Shown in pieces: positions 1-6,412 of a stretch of DNA of 14,050 nucleotides. The position numbers and the translations under genes are program-made. Origin of the DNA: Candidatus Komeilibacteria bacterium RIFCSPHIGHO2_01_FULL_52_14 (GTDB lineage Bacteria; Patescibacteriota; Patescibacteriia; UBA1558; 2-01-FULL-52-15); NCBI GenBank assembly GCA_001818365.1, contig MHKK01000001.1, positions 5,520 through 19,569 on the forward strand, given 5' to 3'. The notes beneath the pieces were generated by a model. It saw nothing but the letters and a program-made list of their open reading frames with translations. It was not told the origin of the DNA and made no database searches. Every line of letters starts with the position of its first letter. Within the stretch, counting starts at the first letter, position 1.

Positions 1-2
1 GC

Positions 3-38
3 TTGAGGATGGGCACAGCGGAGACGCGCCGACAATGA
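3..38 (+). CDS. C-terminal end of an upstream gene (partial)
   Basis: An open frame enters from the left edge and ends with TGA at 36-38, reading ...LRMGTAETRRQ. Its stop overlaps the ATG at 35 as ATGA, the same coupling seen at 517-520 in this operon, so it is plausibly the tail of the preceding operon gene. Only 11 residues are visible and no family can be named. The frame of the next gene is also open to the window edge, so this is tentative. Confidence 0.35.
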   Translation: MRMGTAETRRQ

Positions 39-520
39 ATCGCATGGAAGCTGCGGTTCAGTCGACCGGGACTGTACCGGTCGACGGTTCGTCAGCCGCA
101 CCGGCGAGCGAAATCCAGCGCTCATCATCGTGGATCGTTTTTATGATTGTGGGCGTTGTGTGCATTGCGCTTGCCGATTATGCGCTTACTCTTGCAGGGC
201 AGGCCCGCTTTTGGAATCCGAGAAACGTGTATCTATTTTCCTTGTTCATTCGCTGGATATTGCTTGTCGGTGCGCTCTATCTCTTGCAGCAGCGCCTGGA
301 GAGAAGCGAAACGACGGATCAGACCGTCAGAACGGTAATCATCCTAACCGGCTTTTTGTCAGGACTTGTCGTCGCGATCTTTCGTTTTGTCGCCGGCCCG
401 GCCTTTTGGTCATTCGTCAATCTTGCGGTTGAACCGCTGGATTCGGCGCTGCTGGGTTTTTTCGCCGTGTTTATTATGTTCCGTTTCAAACGGAGTTTAC
501 CATTAACAAAAAACGTATGA
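35..520 (+). CDS. Hypothetical four-helix membrane protein, 161 aa
   Basis: Not recognised as a named family. Residues 1-30 form a Ser/Ala/Pro-rich, probably disordered and cytoplasmic N-terminus. About four hydrophobic segments follow, near residues 33-53, 65-83, 100-120 and 130-150, joined by short charged loops (an RLERSETTDQ loop after the second). The ending is basic (RFKRSLPLTKN), so the protein is probably in the inner membrane with its C-terminus inside. The ATG at 35 was chosen because it makes an ATGA overlap with the upstream frame; an in-frame extension beyond the window edge cannot be excluded. Its stop overlaps the next start (ATGA, 517-520), so the two are translationally coupled and may work together. 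The codons for the N-terminal tail contain a 9-bp inverted repeat (61-69 with 77-85). Confidence 0.7.
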   Translation: MNRMEAAVQSTGTVPVDGSSAAPASEIQRSSSWIVFMIVGVVCIALADYALTLAGQARFWNPRNVYLFSLFIRWILLVGALYLLQQRLERSETTDQTVRTVIILTGFLSGLVVAIFRFVAGPAFWSFVNLAVEPLDSALLGFFAVFIMFRFKRSLPLTKNV

Positions 521-825
521 ATAATAAAGAAAGGGTCGTATCAGCGCCGGAACAGGAGCGCTATACCGCCGCGTTAAGCTATGTGTGGATCCTGTGTTTG
601 TATCCGCTGCTCTTCAAAAAAAATTCCGCATTCATTCAGTTTCACGCAAAACAAGGCTTGGCACTGTTCATTCTTGAGATCATCAGTTTCCTGTTCCTCG
701 TCTTTGCGCCGCTCGTTATCATCATCTGCGTGATCCTCTCGATCTTGGGCGTTAAAGCAGCCATTGCCGGCCGCTACTGGAAGCTTCCTGTTATTGGCGA
801 CTGGGTTAAGAAGCTCGGTATCTAA
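517..825 (+). CDS. Tic20/DUF4870-like small membrane protein
   Basis: A 102-aa protein with the pattern of the DUF4870/Tic20-like family: an N-terminal soluble stretch, a first helix near residues 20-35 (ALSYVWILCLYPLLF), the characteristic FIQFHAKQGLALFI stretch near residues 40-55, and a long hydrophobic hairpin through residue ~88. The tail (GDWVKKLGI) is typical of the family. The bacterial members are inner-membrane proteins of unknown function; the plant homologue is part of the chloroplast import channel, but that role should not be transferred. The start overlaps the preceding stop by 4 bp, and ppsA begins 11 bp after its stop, so all are probably on one mRNA. Confidence 0.75.
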   Translation: MNNKERVVSAPEQERYTAALSYVWILCLYPLLFKKNSAFIQFHAKQGLALFILEIISFLFLVFAPLVIIICVILSILGVKAAIAGRYWKLPVIGDWVKKLGI

Positions 826-836
826 GCTCATACAGC

Positions 837-3233
837 ATGGATCGAAAACAAAGATATATTCTTTGGTTCAAGGAAACGGGTATTAAGGATATACCGCTTG
901 TCGGCGGGAAGAATGCTTCTTTAGGTGAGATGTTTCAGCATCTTATCAAGAAAGGCGTTGCGATCCCGAACGGTTTTTCCGTCACGGCACATGCGTATCA
1001 GTATTTCCTTCGCGAAACAGGATTGCGCAGTAAGATTAAGGTCATTCTATCCGGCCTCAATACCGGTAGTATTAAAAACTTGCAGGAACGCGGGCACCGT
1101 GTTCGGCAGGAAATTCTGAAGGCGAAGTTTCCCAAGGACCTTGAGGACGAGATTGTCGCTGCGTATCGCGAGCTCTGTACGGTATACGAAACGCATGACG
1201 TCGACGTCGCTGTCCGCTCGTCGGCGACCGCCGAAGATCTTCCCGATGCGTCGTTCGCGGGACAGCAGGAAAGTTATCTCAACATTCGAGGCGACTATGC
1301 GCTCCTCGACGCGTGTAAGAAATGCGTGGCGTCACTGTTCACCGACCGGGCGATTTCGTATCGGACCGATAAGGGCTTCAATCATTTTGATGTGGCGCTG
1401 TCGATGAGCGTTCAAAAGATGGTCCGCTCCGATCGTGCCGCCTCCGGCGTGATGTTTTCAATCGATACCGAATCGGGATTCCGGGACGTCGTGCTGATTA
1501 ACGCCTCCTACGGGCTCGGCGAGTATATCGTGAAGGGAGAAGTGAATCCCGATGAATACTATGTTTTTAAACCGTTGCTGAAAGGATCGTACAAACCGAT
1601 TATCGGGAAAACCTTGGGATCCAAGGAACGTAAGCTCATCTATGCGGAGGGAGGGAACAAACCGACAAAGGACCGGACCGTATCCGAGCATGACCGGAGG
1701 CGATTTGCCATCACGGATGAGGAAGCGATGCAGCTTGCCCGTTGGGCGGTACTCATCGAGCGGCATTACAAGAAACCCATGGATATGGAATGGGCAAAAG
1801 ACGGCGTGTCCGGCAAGCTTTTTATCGTGCAGGCGCGGCCCGAAACGGTCGTGTCCCGTCGTGACGTAACGGTGCTCGAGGAATACAAACTGGGACAGCG
1901 CGGCAAGGTTCTTGCCGAAGGCGCCGCAGTCGGCGCAAAGATCGGTTCCGGCAGCGCGAATATTATCGAGCACATATCCGAGATAGGGAAATTCAAACAG
2001 GGTGAAGTACTGGTGACGGAAATGACGGATCCCGACTGGGAGCCGATCATGAAAAAAGCGGCGGCAATCGTTACGAACGAAGGCGGCAGGACGTGTCATG
2101 CGGCCATCGTTTCGCGGGAGCTCGGCATACCCTGCATCGTCGGCACCGGCACCGGAACGCACGCGGTCAAGCGCGGCGAGAAAGTTACGGTGAGTTGCGC
2201 CGAAGGCGCAACGGGGTTCGTGTATCGAGGACAGCTGAAGTTTTCCGTCAAAAAGACGGATCTCAAGGACTTTAAACTGCCGAAAAAAGTTAAGATCATG
2301 ATGAATGTGGGCGATCCGTCTAGTGCGTTCGCCGACAGCTTCATTCCCAACGAGGGCGTCGGCCTGGCGCGTGAGGAGCTCATTATCAACAACAGCATCA
2401 AGATCCATCCGCTTGCGCTCGTACATTTTACTACACTCAAGGATCACCACGCGAAACGGCAGATCGACGAACTAACGGCGGGATATGCGGACAAAGAAGA
2501 ATATTATATCGATAAGCTGAGTCAGGGCATGGCCCGGATCGCAGCTGCGTTTTATCCGAAAGACGTTATTATGCGGCTCGCTGATTTCAGATCGAACGAG
2601 TATTCGGAGCTTATCGGCGGCCGGCAGTTCGAGCCCGTTACGGAACGGAACCCCATGATCGGCTGGCGCGGTGCGTCCCGGTATTATGCCAAGGAATATC
2701 TGCCGGCATTTCTCATGGAGCTGAAAGCCATCAAGCGGGTTCGCGACACGATGGGGCTAAAGAATCTGAAGGTCATGGTGCCGTTCTGCAGAACCGTTGC
2801 CGAAGGCGAACAGGTTTTGGGGCTCATGGGAAAGCACGGCCTCAAGCGCGGTGTCGGCGGCCTTGAGGTGTATGTCATGTGCGAGATACCGTCGAACGTT
2901 ATTTTGGCGGAGGAGTTTGCGAAGATCTTTGACGGCTTTTCGATCGGCTCCAACGATCTGACGCAATTAACGCTCGGCGTTGATCGCGATTCGGAGCTCG
3001 TGAGCCACATCTACGATGAGAATAATGACGCGGTGAAGCGTCTGATATCGCAGGTCATCGCAACGGCAAAGAAAAAAAAGAGGAAGATAGGCATTTGCGG
3101 CCAGGCGCCATCTGATTTTCCGGAATTCGCAAAGTTTTTGGTGAGAGAAGGAATCGATTCCATTTCGCTGAACCCGGATACGGTGGTCAAGACCTCGGTT
3201 GCAATTAATAAAATGTCAGGCGCGTCGACTTGA
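837..3233 (+). CDS. ppsA: Phosphoenolpyruvate synthase
   Basis: PEP synthase makes PEP from pyruvate and ATP, releasing AMP and phosphate (gluconeogenic direction, cytoplasm). At 798 aa it is close to the 792 aa of the E. coli enzyme. The N-terminal ATP-binding domain (about 20-345) opens with the family hallmark LVGGKNASLGEM. The swivelling phosphohistidine domain (about 375-455) carries GGRTCHAAIVSRELGIPC, with the predicted phosphorylated histidine at 421. The C-terminal PEP/pyruvate-binding barrel (about 470-790) has the GSND motif at 704-707 and the GICGQ motif with the predicted catalytic Cys754. All key residues are present, so it should be active. The TIR-like tail of PPDK is absent and the order and length fit PpsA rather than PPDK. 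No clear Shine-Dalgarno precedes the ATG. The 330-aa frame antisense to it is a coding shadow. Confidence 0.96.
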   Translation: MDRKQRYILWFKETGIKDIPLVGGKNASLGEMFQHLIKKGVAIPNGFSVTAHAYQYFLRETGLRSKIKVILSGLNTGSIKNLQERGHRVRQEILKAKFPKDLEDEIVAAYRELCTVYETHDVDVAVRSSATAEDLPDASFAGQQESYLNIRGDYALLDACKKCVASLFTDRAISYRTDKGFNHFDVALSMSVQKMVRSDRAASGVMFSIDTESGFRDVVLINASYGLGEYIVKGEVNPDEYYVFKPLLKGSYKPIIGKTLGSKERKLIYAEGGNKPTKDRTVSEHDRRRFAITDEEAMQLARWAVLIERHYKKPMDMEWAKDGVSGKLFIVQARPETVVSRRDVTVLEEYKLGQRGKVLAEGAAVGAKIGSGSANIIEHISEIGKFKQGEVLVTEMTDPDWEPIMKKAAAIVTNEGGRTCHAAIVSRELGIPCIVGTGTGTHAVKRGEKVTVSCAEGATGFVYRGQLKFSVKKTDLKDFKLPKKVKIMMNVGDPSSAFADSFIPNEGVGLAREELIINNSIKIHPLALVHFTTLKDHHAKRQIDELTAGYADKEEYYIDKLSQGMARIAAAFYPKDVIMRLADFRSNEYSELIGGRQFEPVTERNPMIGWRGASRYYAKEYLPAFLMELKAIKRVRDTMGLKNLKVMVPFCRTVAEGEQVLGLMGKHGLKRGVGGLEVYVMCEIPSNVILAEEFAKIFDGFSIGSNDLTQLTLGVDRDSELVSHIYDENNDAVKRLISQVIATAKKKKRKIGICGQAPSDFPEFAKFLVREGIDSISLNPDTVVKTSVAINKMSGAST

Positions 3234-3249
3234 TTTTAATTTCAAACGT

Positions 3250-3495
3250 ATGCGAGAGCGGCCCCAGCCAGAACCCGAAGCAGTACAGCCACAAAATACG
3301 ATTGATAAATATCAGTCCGAGCAATTCAGAGTGGGTGAAATTGTGGTAATGATCGGTGTCTCATCCTTATATCGGATAGAAAAAATGCTCCCTGATCAGA
3401 ACGCGGCTGAGCTGCACGAGCTTGGCGAGGATGGGGCACCAACCGGTATGCGCGTTGTTGCCGATATTGAAACGATCACGCGCCAGTTCGCCTAA
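3250..3495 (+). CDS. Hypothetical protein, 81 aa
   Basis: Family not recognised. The ATG at 3250 (MRERPQPEPEAVQ...) was preferred to an in-frame ATG at 3199 that would overlap the ppsA end by 35 bp; the gap to ppsA is then 16 bp. A Pro/Glu-rich, probably disordered N-terminus (residues 1-20) is followed by a compact, mostly beta-strand core (EQFRVGEIVVMIGVSSLYRIEKM, then a hydrophilic turn and GMRVVADIETITRQ). The VGEIVVMIG...YRIEKM pattern resembles a small SH3/KOW-like barrel, but this is only a shape argument. It is last in the ppsA operon, just before the terminator, and could be a small partner or an unrelated passenger. Confidence 0.6.
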   Translation: MRERPQPEPEAVQPQNTIDKYQSEQFRVGEIVVMIGVSSLYRIEKMLPDQNAAELHELGEDGAPTGMRVVADIETITRQFA

Positions 3496-3501
3496 ATTTT
3501 T

Positions 3502-3549
3502 AAAAAAAGAACACCCCGGCTCGTCAGAGTCGGGGTGCGGTGTTTCTAA
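3502..3549. terminator. Bidirectional intrinsic terminator
   Basis: An 11-bp stem (3512-3522 with 3527-3537, one G-T pair, loop GTCA) lies between convergent genes. On the minus strand the stem is followed by a T-rich run (complement of the A-run at 3502-3508), a good terminator for the 313-aa gene. On the plus strand only TGTTTCT follows, so it is weaker for the ppsA operon. Confidence 0.8.
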
Positions 3550-3564
3550 GGGATCACGGAATGC

Positions 3565-4506
3565 TTATTCGCGAGGTCCGATTGCCTCCTCAATCTCCCT
3601 CTCGACATGATACCGCGCCTTGCGGTAGTCCCGGGAATTAAACTCTATCTCCAAGAGCTCCTTCACGAGGCGCTCCAGCTGCCCCTGCTTTTCGACAGGA
3701 GCAAGGGTGACACGGGATGCCAGTGTCTCGTGCGCCAGCTTCTTCGCGCGATCCTGCAGTATGGTCCTGAGCTGCGCTTCGGCAGCGTCGAAGCCGTTGT
3801 ACCGGACGAATGCGGCGGTCTCTTCCTTCACACCGAGACGTTCGGCATCCGCCAAGAGCACCGTCATGCGCCAAATGCAGTGTTCGGCATCCTCGATCTT
3901 GCCTTTCTTCAGCAGGTCCTCGATCAGGTACGTGCATTGCGCCGAACGCGCGCGTGAGTACAGCTCCTCGATCCGCCGAAGATTCCGTTTGGCATCATCG
4001 TCCGCCTTGTTAATCAGCAGGAACGCTTCGCCGGCCTTGTGCTCGGCAACCAGCCGTTCGATGGTGCGCCGGATGAGCGGCGTCTTCTGACGGGCGATCT
4101 CAAGAGCTCTGTTCTCGAAGTGCGTTTGCTGTGCGGCGGTGAGTGCCTCCCTGACACTGGCCAGCGCCGTTTGGGGCGGCTGCCAGTAGATGCGCCAGAG
4201 TGCCTGGAACAGGATCTTGGTTCGCCGAGCCGCAGGTATGTCCGCAACGGCGTATACACCGGTCACGCAGATGGTGGCAACGAAGAAGGCGTCAAACGCC
4301 CATATCGTAAAGATCAGAAACCGCGCGATCTCGACGGGCCACGGAAAACGGATGTGCATGATCAGAAGATACACATGCAGGGCCAGGAACACGTTCAGGA
4401 GCAGCCGGAAGCGGAACTGGTTCAAGGGCGTGCTCTTTGAGCCCATGCCCTTATAGAACTTCTTCAACGTCTGTACCGGATCGATGTAGTTGAAGGTTTT
4501 GCGCAT
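3565..4506 (-). CDS. Hypothetical two-TM protein with long helical C-terminal domain
   Basis: A 313-aa protein of no recognised family. A basic N-terminus (residues 1-32) is followed by two hydrophobic helices near 34-52 (LLLNVFLALHVYLLIMHI) and 60-86 (FLIFTIWAFDAFFVATICV). The remaining ~220 residues are almost entirely charged, alanine- and leucine-rich alpha-helix, consistent with a coiled-coil or TPR-like helical repeat domain in the cytoplasm. The start is well supported: GGAGGAGG lies 8 nt upstream of the ATG, one of the few strong ribosome-binding sites in the window. A possible promoter lies at 4559-4587, so it is probably monocistronic, ending at the terminator at 3502-3549. Its role is unknown; a membrane-anchored scaffold is one guess. 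Confidence 0.8.
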   Translation of the reverse strand: MRKTFNYIDPVQTLKKFYKGMGSKSTPLNQFRFRLLLNVFLALHVYLLIMHIRFPWPVEIARFLIFTIWAFDAFFVATICVTGVYAVADIPAARRTKILFQALWRIYWQPPQTALASVREALTAAQQTHFENRALEIARQKTPLIRRTIERLVAEHKAGEAFLLINKADDDAKRNLRRIEELYSRARSAQCTYLIEDLLKKGKIEDAEHCIWRMTVLLADAERLGVKEETAAFVRYNGFDAAEAQLRTILQDRAKKLAHETLASRVTLAPVEKQGQLERLVKELLEIEFNSRDYRKARYHVEREIEEAIGPRE

Positions 4507-4558
4507 GACCGCATCCTCCTCCGCATTTCTGGGTTTAATAACAATGTGCGAATCGAAG

Positions 4559-4587
4559 AGCGTACGCTATTTGTTTTGAAGCGTCAA
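4559..4587 (-). promoter_or_regulatory. Candidate sigma-70 promoter for the 313-aa gene
   Basis: On the minus strand TTGACG (4582-4587) and TACGCT (4559-4564) are separated by 17 bp. The -35 is good and the -10 is weak (3 of 6). The start point would leave a leader of about 45 nt containing the GGAGGAGG ribosome-binding site. Confidence 0.4.
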
Positions 4588-4608
4588 GCTGGGATCGGCA
4601 GAACCGGC

Positions 4609-4668
4609 TTATTGTATTTGATCCGAGAGGATGTCCCCGTCTTTGAGTGAGATCACGCGGTGCGTTTT
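4609..4668 (-). pseudogene. Remnant of an ABC-transporter ATPase C-terminus
   Basis: In one minus-strand frame, immediately downstream of and slightly overlapping the Nudix gene, 19 codons read KTHRVISLKDGDILSDQIQ and end in TAA (4609-4611). This closely matches the end of MacB/LolD-type ABC ATPases, where a 'x-DRVI-x-LKDG-x-I' strand follows the H-loop. Just before it, the frame has a stop (4669-4671) and the upstream sequence encodes the Nudix C-terminus instead. So only the very end of an ABC ATPase gene survives. The match is short, and a chance resemblance cannot be ruled out. Confidence 0.45.
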
Positions 4669-5207
4669 TTAGCACGGCGAGTTTTTTCTTGCAACGATTT
4701 GTTGTATTGAAGAAAATACTTCAGGAACGTCTCGTTATTCGTGAACGCAAGCCGGTTTGCAGGCACGGAATCGGGATGTACCCACTCAAGCCCGACAACA
4801 TCGTCTGCCGGGGAAGGCGTACCGTCCGTTATCCGGGCTATAACGCCGATGTTCAGCGTATGGTCCCCGTCTTTGCCGTACCGATCCATCACAAAAGCCA
4901 GGTGATCCAGAATCTCGATTGACACTCCGAGCTCCTCTTTGATTTCTCTTTGTGCACCGTCATGAGGATGTTCGCCTTCCTGCAAAAAACCGCCGGGCAG
5001 GTCGAGTTTCCCTTTATCCGGTTCCTTCGCCCTGACACCCATCAGTAACCGCCCCTGCGCATCGGCGATCAGTACGGTGACGCACGGTTTTGAATTCTGC
5101 CAGAATATGAAACCACACGAGGGGTTCTGGCACATCGGTACCGTTTCCCCGTCGTGTTTTTGGTTCGAGAGACGGTTGCCGCAAACAGGACAAAATGAAA
5201 AGCGCAT
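4653..5207 (-). CDS. Nudix hydrolase with N-terminal zinc ribbon
   Basis: A 184-aa Nudix hydrolase that should cleave a nucleoside-diphosphate-linked substrate in the cytoplasm; the substrate cannot be read from sequence. The N-terminus is a four-cysteine zinc ribbon (C6-P-V-C9 and C26...C31), as in NudC-like enzymes. The Nudix box is complete at 73-95: G73, E79, R87-E88, E91-E92, matching GX5EX7REUXEEXGU. The NADH-specific SQPWPFPxS motif of true NudC is not visible, so NADH pyrophosphatase activity should not be assumed. The last residues (KTRRAKKRTA) are basic and run into an ABC-ATPase remnant, so the original C-terminus may have been altered. It is last in an operon, 9 bp after the DUF1653 stop. 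Confidence 0.92.
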   Translation of the reverse strand: MRFSFCPVCGNRLSNQKHDGETVPMCQNPSCGFIFWQNSKPCVTVLIADAQGRLLMGVRAKEPDKGKLDLPGGFLQEGEHPHDGAQREIKEELGVSIEILDHLAFVMDRYGKDGDHTLNIGVIARITDGTPSPADDVVGLEWVHPDSVPANRLAFTNNETFLKYFLQYNKSLQEKTRRAKKRTA

Positions 5208-5216
5208 AGGGCTCTG

Positions 5217-5468
5217 CTATGGACCGATGTATTTAAATCGTGGTACTTCCTTGTCGTTCATGACGACGTTTTCCTGAAACATTTTTAACGGGCGCACCCA
5301 CAGTGCATTGGAGCCAAAATCCGGCGCGGTGTATAAGGCACGATACACGACGAGAAGTTCCAGCGTTTCGCTGTGGTGTGCAACTCCGATGACTTCGTAT
5401 GTGTTGCCTTTATAATGTTTGTATTTCCCGAGTTTGGGCTCCAGAGGCATAGTGTATTGCAGGTTCAT
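5217..5468 (-). CDS. DUF1653 domain protein, 83 aa
   Basis: The small DUF1653 domain fills the protein: GKYKHYKGNTYEVIGVAHH, SETLELLVVYRALY and LWVRPLKMFQENV are the conserved blocks. Members are small, predicted beta-barrel proteins of unknown biochemical function, often found near Nudix or other nucleotide-related genes. The start ATG overlaps the DUF167 stop (ATGA at 5465-5468); an internal Met7 could be an alternative start. The normal length and intact motifs suggest a functional gene, co-translated with its neighbours. Confidence 0.88.
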   Translation of the reverse strand: MNLQYTMPLEPKLGKYKHYKGNTYEVIGVAHHSETLELLVVYRALYTAPDFGSNALWVRPLKMFQENVVMNDKEVPRFKYIGP

Positions 5469-5683
5469 AAAATTTCAAATAATTTTTCACGTGATGCGTG
5501 CCCGGAAACCAAAGTTACTTTGGATTTTGCGACATTAAAATAGTCCGCAAGAGCTTCTGTGATAGCTTCGTTCGCCTTGCCCTCGATAGGACGTTCCTTT
5601 ACCGCAACAATAAAGTGCTCCTCGTCGATCTTTTCAACGTGCGGTTCTTTGGAGGTGCGTTTATATTTGATGAAGAGTTTCAT
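5465..5683 (-). CDS. DUF167 (YggU) family protein, 72 aa
   Basis: MKLFIKYKRTSKEP... through VTLVSGHASREKLFEIL is a complete DUF167/YggU domain, including the family signature of a P(I/x)EGKAN...EAL stretch (residues ~36-46) and a VSGHxSRxK stretch near the end. Structures in the family show a small alpha/beta fold; the function is unknown. The ATG at 5683 overlaps the stop of the 50-aa gene upstream (ATGA, 5680-5683). That is strong reason to reject the longer in-frame start at 5866, whose extra N-terminal residues do not resemble the family and overlap the other gene. Confidence 0.9.
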   Translation of the reverse strand: MKLFIKYKRTSKEPHVEKIDEEHFIVAVKERPIEGKANEAITEALADYFNVAKSKVTLVSGHASREKLFEIL

Positions 5684-5832
5684 TTGCTTAGGAAATCCGC
5701 CCGCAACGAGAGAATACCGAGTGCCATAAAGAGGAGCGCTTCGAGCCAATTCTGTTTCTGAAGTGCCTCGATCAAGGCAATACCGAAAAAGAGAATGAAT
5801 ACAGTGAGGTTGGTAAATTTGGGGGCTTTCAT
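5680..5832 (-). CDS. Small two-helix membrane protein, 50 aa
   Basis: A short gene beginning MKAPKFTNLTVFILFFGIAL and ending LRADFLSK. It has two hydrophobic helices, about residues 8-24 and 32-44, separated by a polar turn (EALQKQNWLEA), so it is a probable inner-membrane hairpin. It is not assigned to a family. The evidence that it is real is its position: the stop overlaps the DUF167 start by 4 bp (ATGA), the same chaining used between DUF167 and DUF1653, and its composition is clean membrane protein. No clear Shine-Dalgarno precedes it. It heads the minus-strand operon and may be read from its own promoter or by read-through from the tRNA island. Confidence 0.7.
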   Translation of the reverse strand: MKAPKFTNLTVFILFFGIALIEALQKQNWLEALLFMALGILSLRADFLSK

Positions 5833-5868
5833 ATTGGATCGCGCTATGATTATTAATGTGCGCCACTC

Positions 5869-6040
5869 CTGGCGGAGGGTAAGGCTCGCCTGCCGGCAGG
5901 TAAAAAATTGTCCTGGCCGTTCGACTCGCTGCGCTCGCTCAGGGCATTCGACTCGTCCTCTTTAACATCGCTGGTCGAAGTTCCGACAATCGTCGGAACG
6001 TAGACCATGAGCGAGCCCACGAAGTGGGCGAGTCGAATGG
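5869..6040. repeat. Cluster of intergenic palindromes
   Basis: Non-coding stretch of hairpin-forming sequence. It contains the perfect palindrome CCTGCCGGCAGG (5889-5900), a two-part hairpin (5972-5976/6003-6007 plus 5980-5987/5992-5999, loop AATC), and a second hairpin (6015-6020/6024-6029, with CCAT/ATGG closing at 6005-6008/6037-6040). The TCGACTCGCT motif at 5923-5932 recurs after the tRNA-fMet at the right end. TGGCGGAGGGT at 5869-5879 is identical to the 3' end of the tRNA-Ser gene (6143-6153) and may be another tRNA scrap. Confidence 0.6.
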
Positions 6041-6057
6041 CGGAAAGGATGGGATTC

Positions 6058-6100
6058 CCCGCCCGTCTGCGCGGGCGGGTCCGCTCACTTGATGAGCGGA
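6058..6100. repeat. Double-hairpin insert in tRNA-Ser T-loop
   Basis: 43 bp made of two abutting hairpins: 6058-6066 with 6071-6079 (arms CCCGCCCG/CGGGCGGG) and 6080-6087 with 6093-6100 (arms TCCGCTCA/TGAGCGGA). It lies exactly between GATTC and GAACC of a tRNA T-loop. Its first hairpin shares terminal arms with the insert at 13568-13611, its second with the D-loop insert. Confidence 0.75.
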
Positions 6101-6133
6101 GAACCCTCGATGCCTTGGCGTGGAAATAACAGA

Positions 6134-6243
6134 TACCGCTGATGGCGGAGGGTGAGGGATTCGAACCCTCGATACCTTGCGGTATACTTGCTTTCCAAGC
6201 AAGCGCACTCGACCACTATGCGAACCCTCCACCATCAGCGGTA
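6134..6243. repeat. 12-bp inverted repeat enclosing tRNA-Ser(GGA)
   Basis: TACCGCTGATGG (6134-6145) and CCATCAGCGGTA (6232-6243) are perfect complements flanking the tRNA. In RNA they stack directly on the acceptor stem through a G-U pair (discriminator 6146 with 6231), giving a helix of about 20 bp that includes the encoded CCA end. Confidence 0.85.
6143..6230 (-). tRNA. tRNA-Ser, anticodon GGA
   Basis: An 88-nt class II tRNA with CCA encoded. It has a 7-bp acceptor (GGAGGGT/ACCCTCC), D-arm GCAT...GTGC, anticodon stem CTTGC/GCAAG around loop TTGGAAA (anticodon GGA, reads UCC/UCU), a long variable arm TATACC-GCAA-GGTAT, T-arm GAGGG-TTCGAAT-CCCTC, and discriminator G as expected for serine. 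All stems are intact. It is probably transcribed from the promoter at 6472-6500. It lies nested between the halves of a second, disrupted tRNA-Ser and inside a 12-bp inverted repeat. Confidence 0.96.
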
Positions 6244-6271
6244 CTATCTTTAGTTTTACTTTTAAGCTTTC

Positions 6272-6333
6272 TGCCGCCGTTGGCGGCATCCTCGCAACCG
6301 GACGGGCTCGTACCTCACCTCGCCGTTGCGGGA
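6272..6333. repeat. Double-hairpin insert in tRNA-Ser anticodon loop
   Basis: 62 bp made of two abutting hairpins: TGCCGCC/GGCGGCA (6272-6278 with 6282-6288) and TCC-t-CGCAAC/GTTGCG-GGA (6289-6298 with 6325-6333). Joining the flanks (minus strand CGCACGCTTG + GAAAGC) gives a normal tRNA-Ser(GGA) anticodon loop, split after the first anticodon base. Confidence 0.65.
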
Positions 6334-6351
6334 CAAGCGTGCGCTTTAGAC

Positions 6352-6412
6352 TCCGTGACGTCCCCGCGAAGCGTGGCGCACGGATCCGCTCACGCTTATG
6401 GCGATGAGCGGA
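6352..6412. repeat. Double-hairpin insert in tRNA-Ser D-loop
   Basis: 61 bp made of two abutting hairpins: TCCGTG/CACGGA (6352-6357 with 6379-6384) and TCCGCTCA/TGAGCGGA (6385-6392 with 6405-6412). Joining the flanks on the minus strand gives GGCTGAGCG+GTCTAAAGC, a canonical tRNA-Ser D-arm. Confidence 0.75.

Noticed and set aside
1458..2450. 330-aa antisense frame across ppsA
   Set aside because: A shadow of a strongly coding plus-strand gene with intact catalytic motifs; the translation has no family-like pattern.
5684..5866. 61-residue N-terminal extension of the DUF167 protein
   Set aside because: Overlaps the 50-aa membrane gene in another frame, does not resemble DUF167, and the ATGA overlap fixes the start at 5683.
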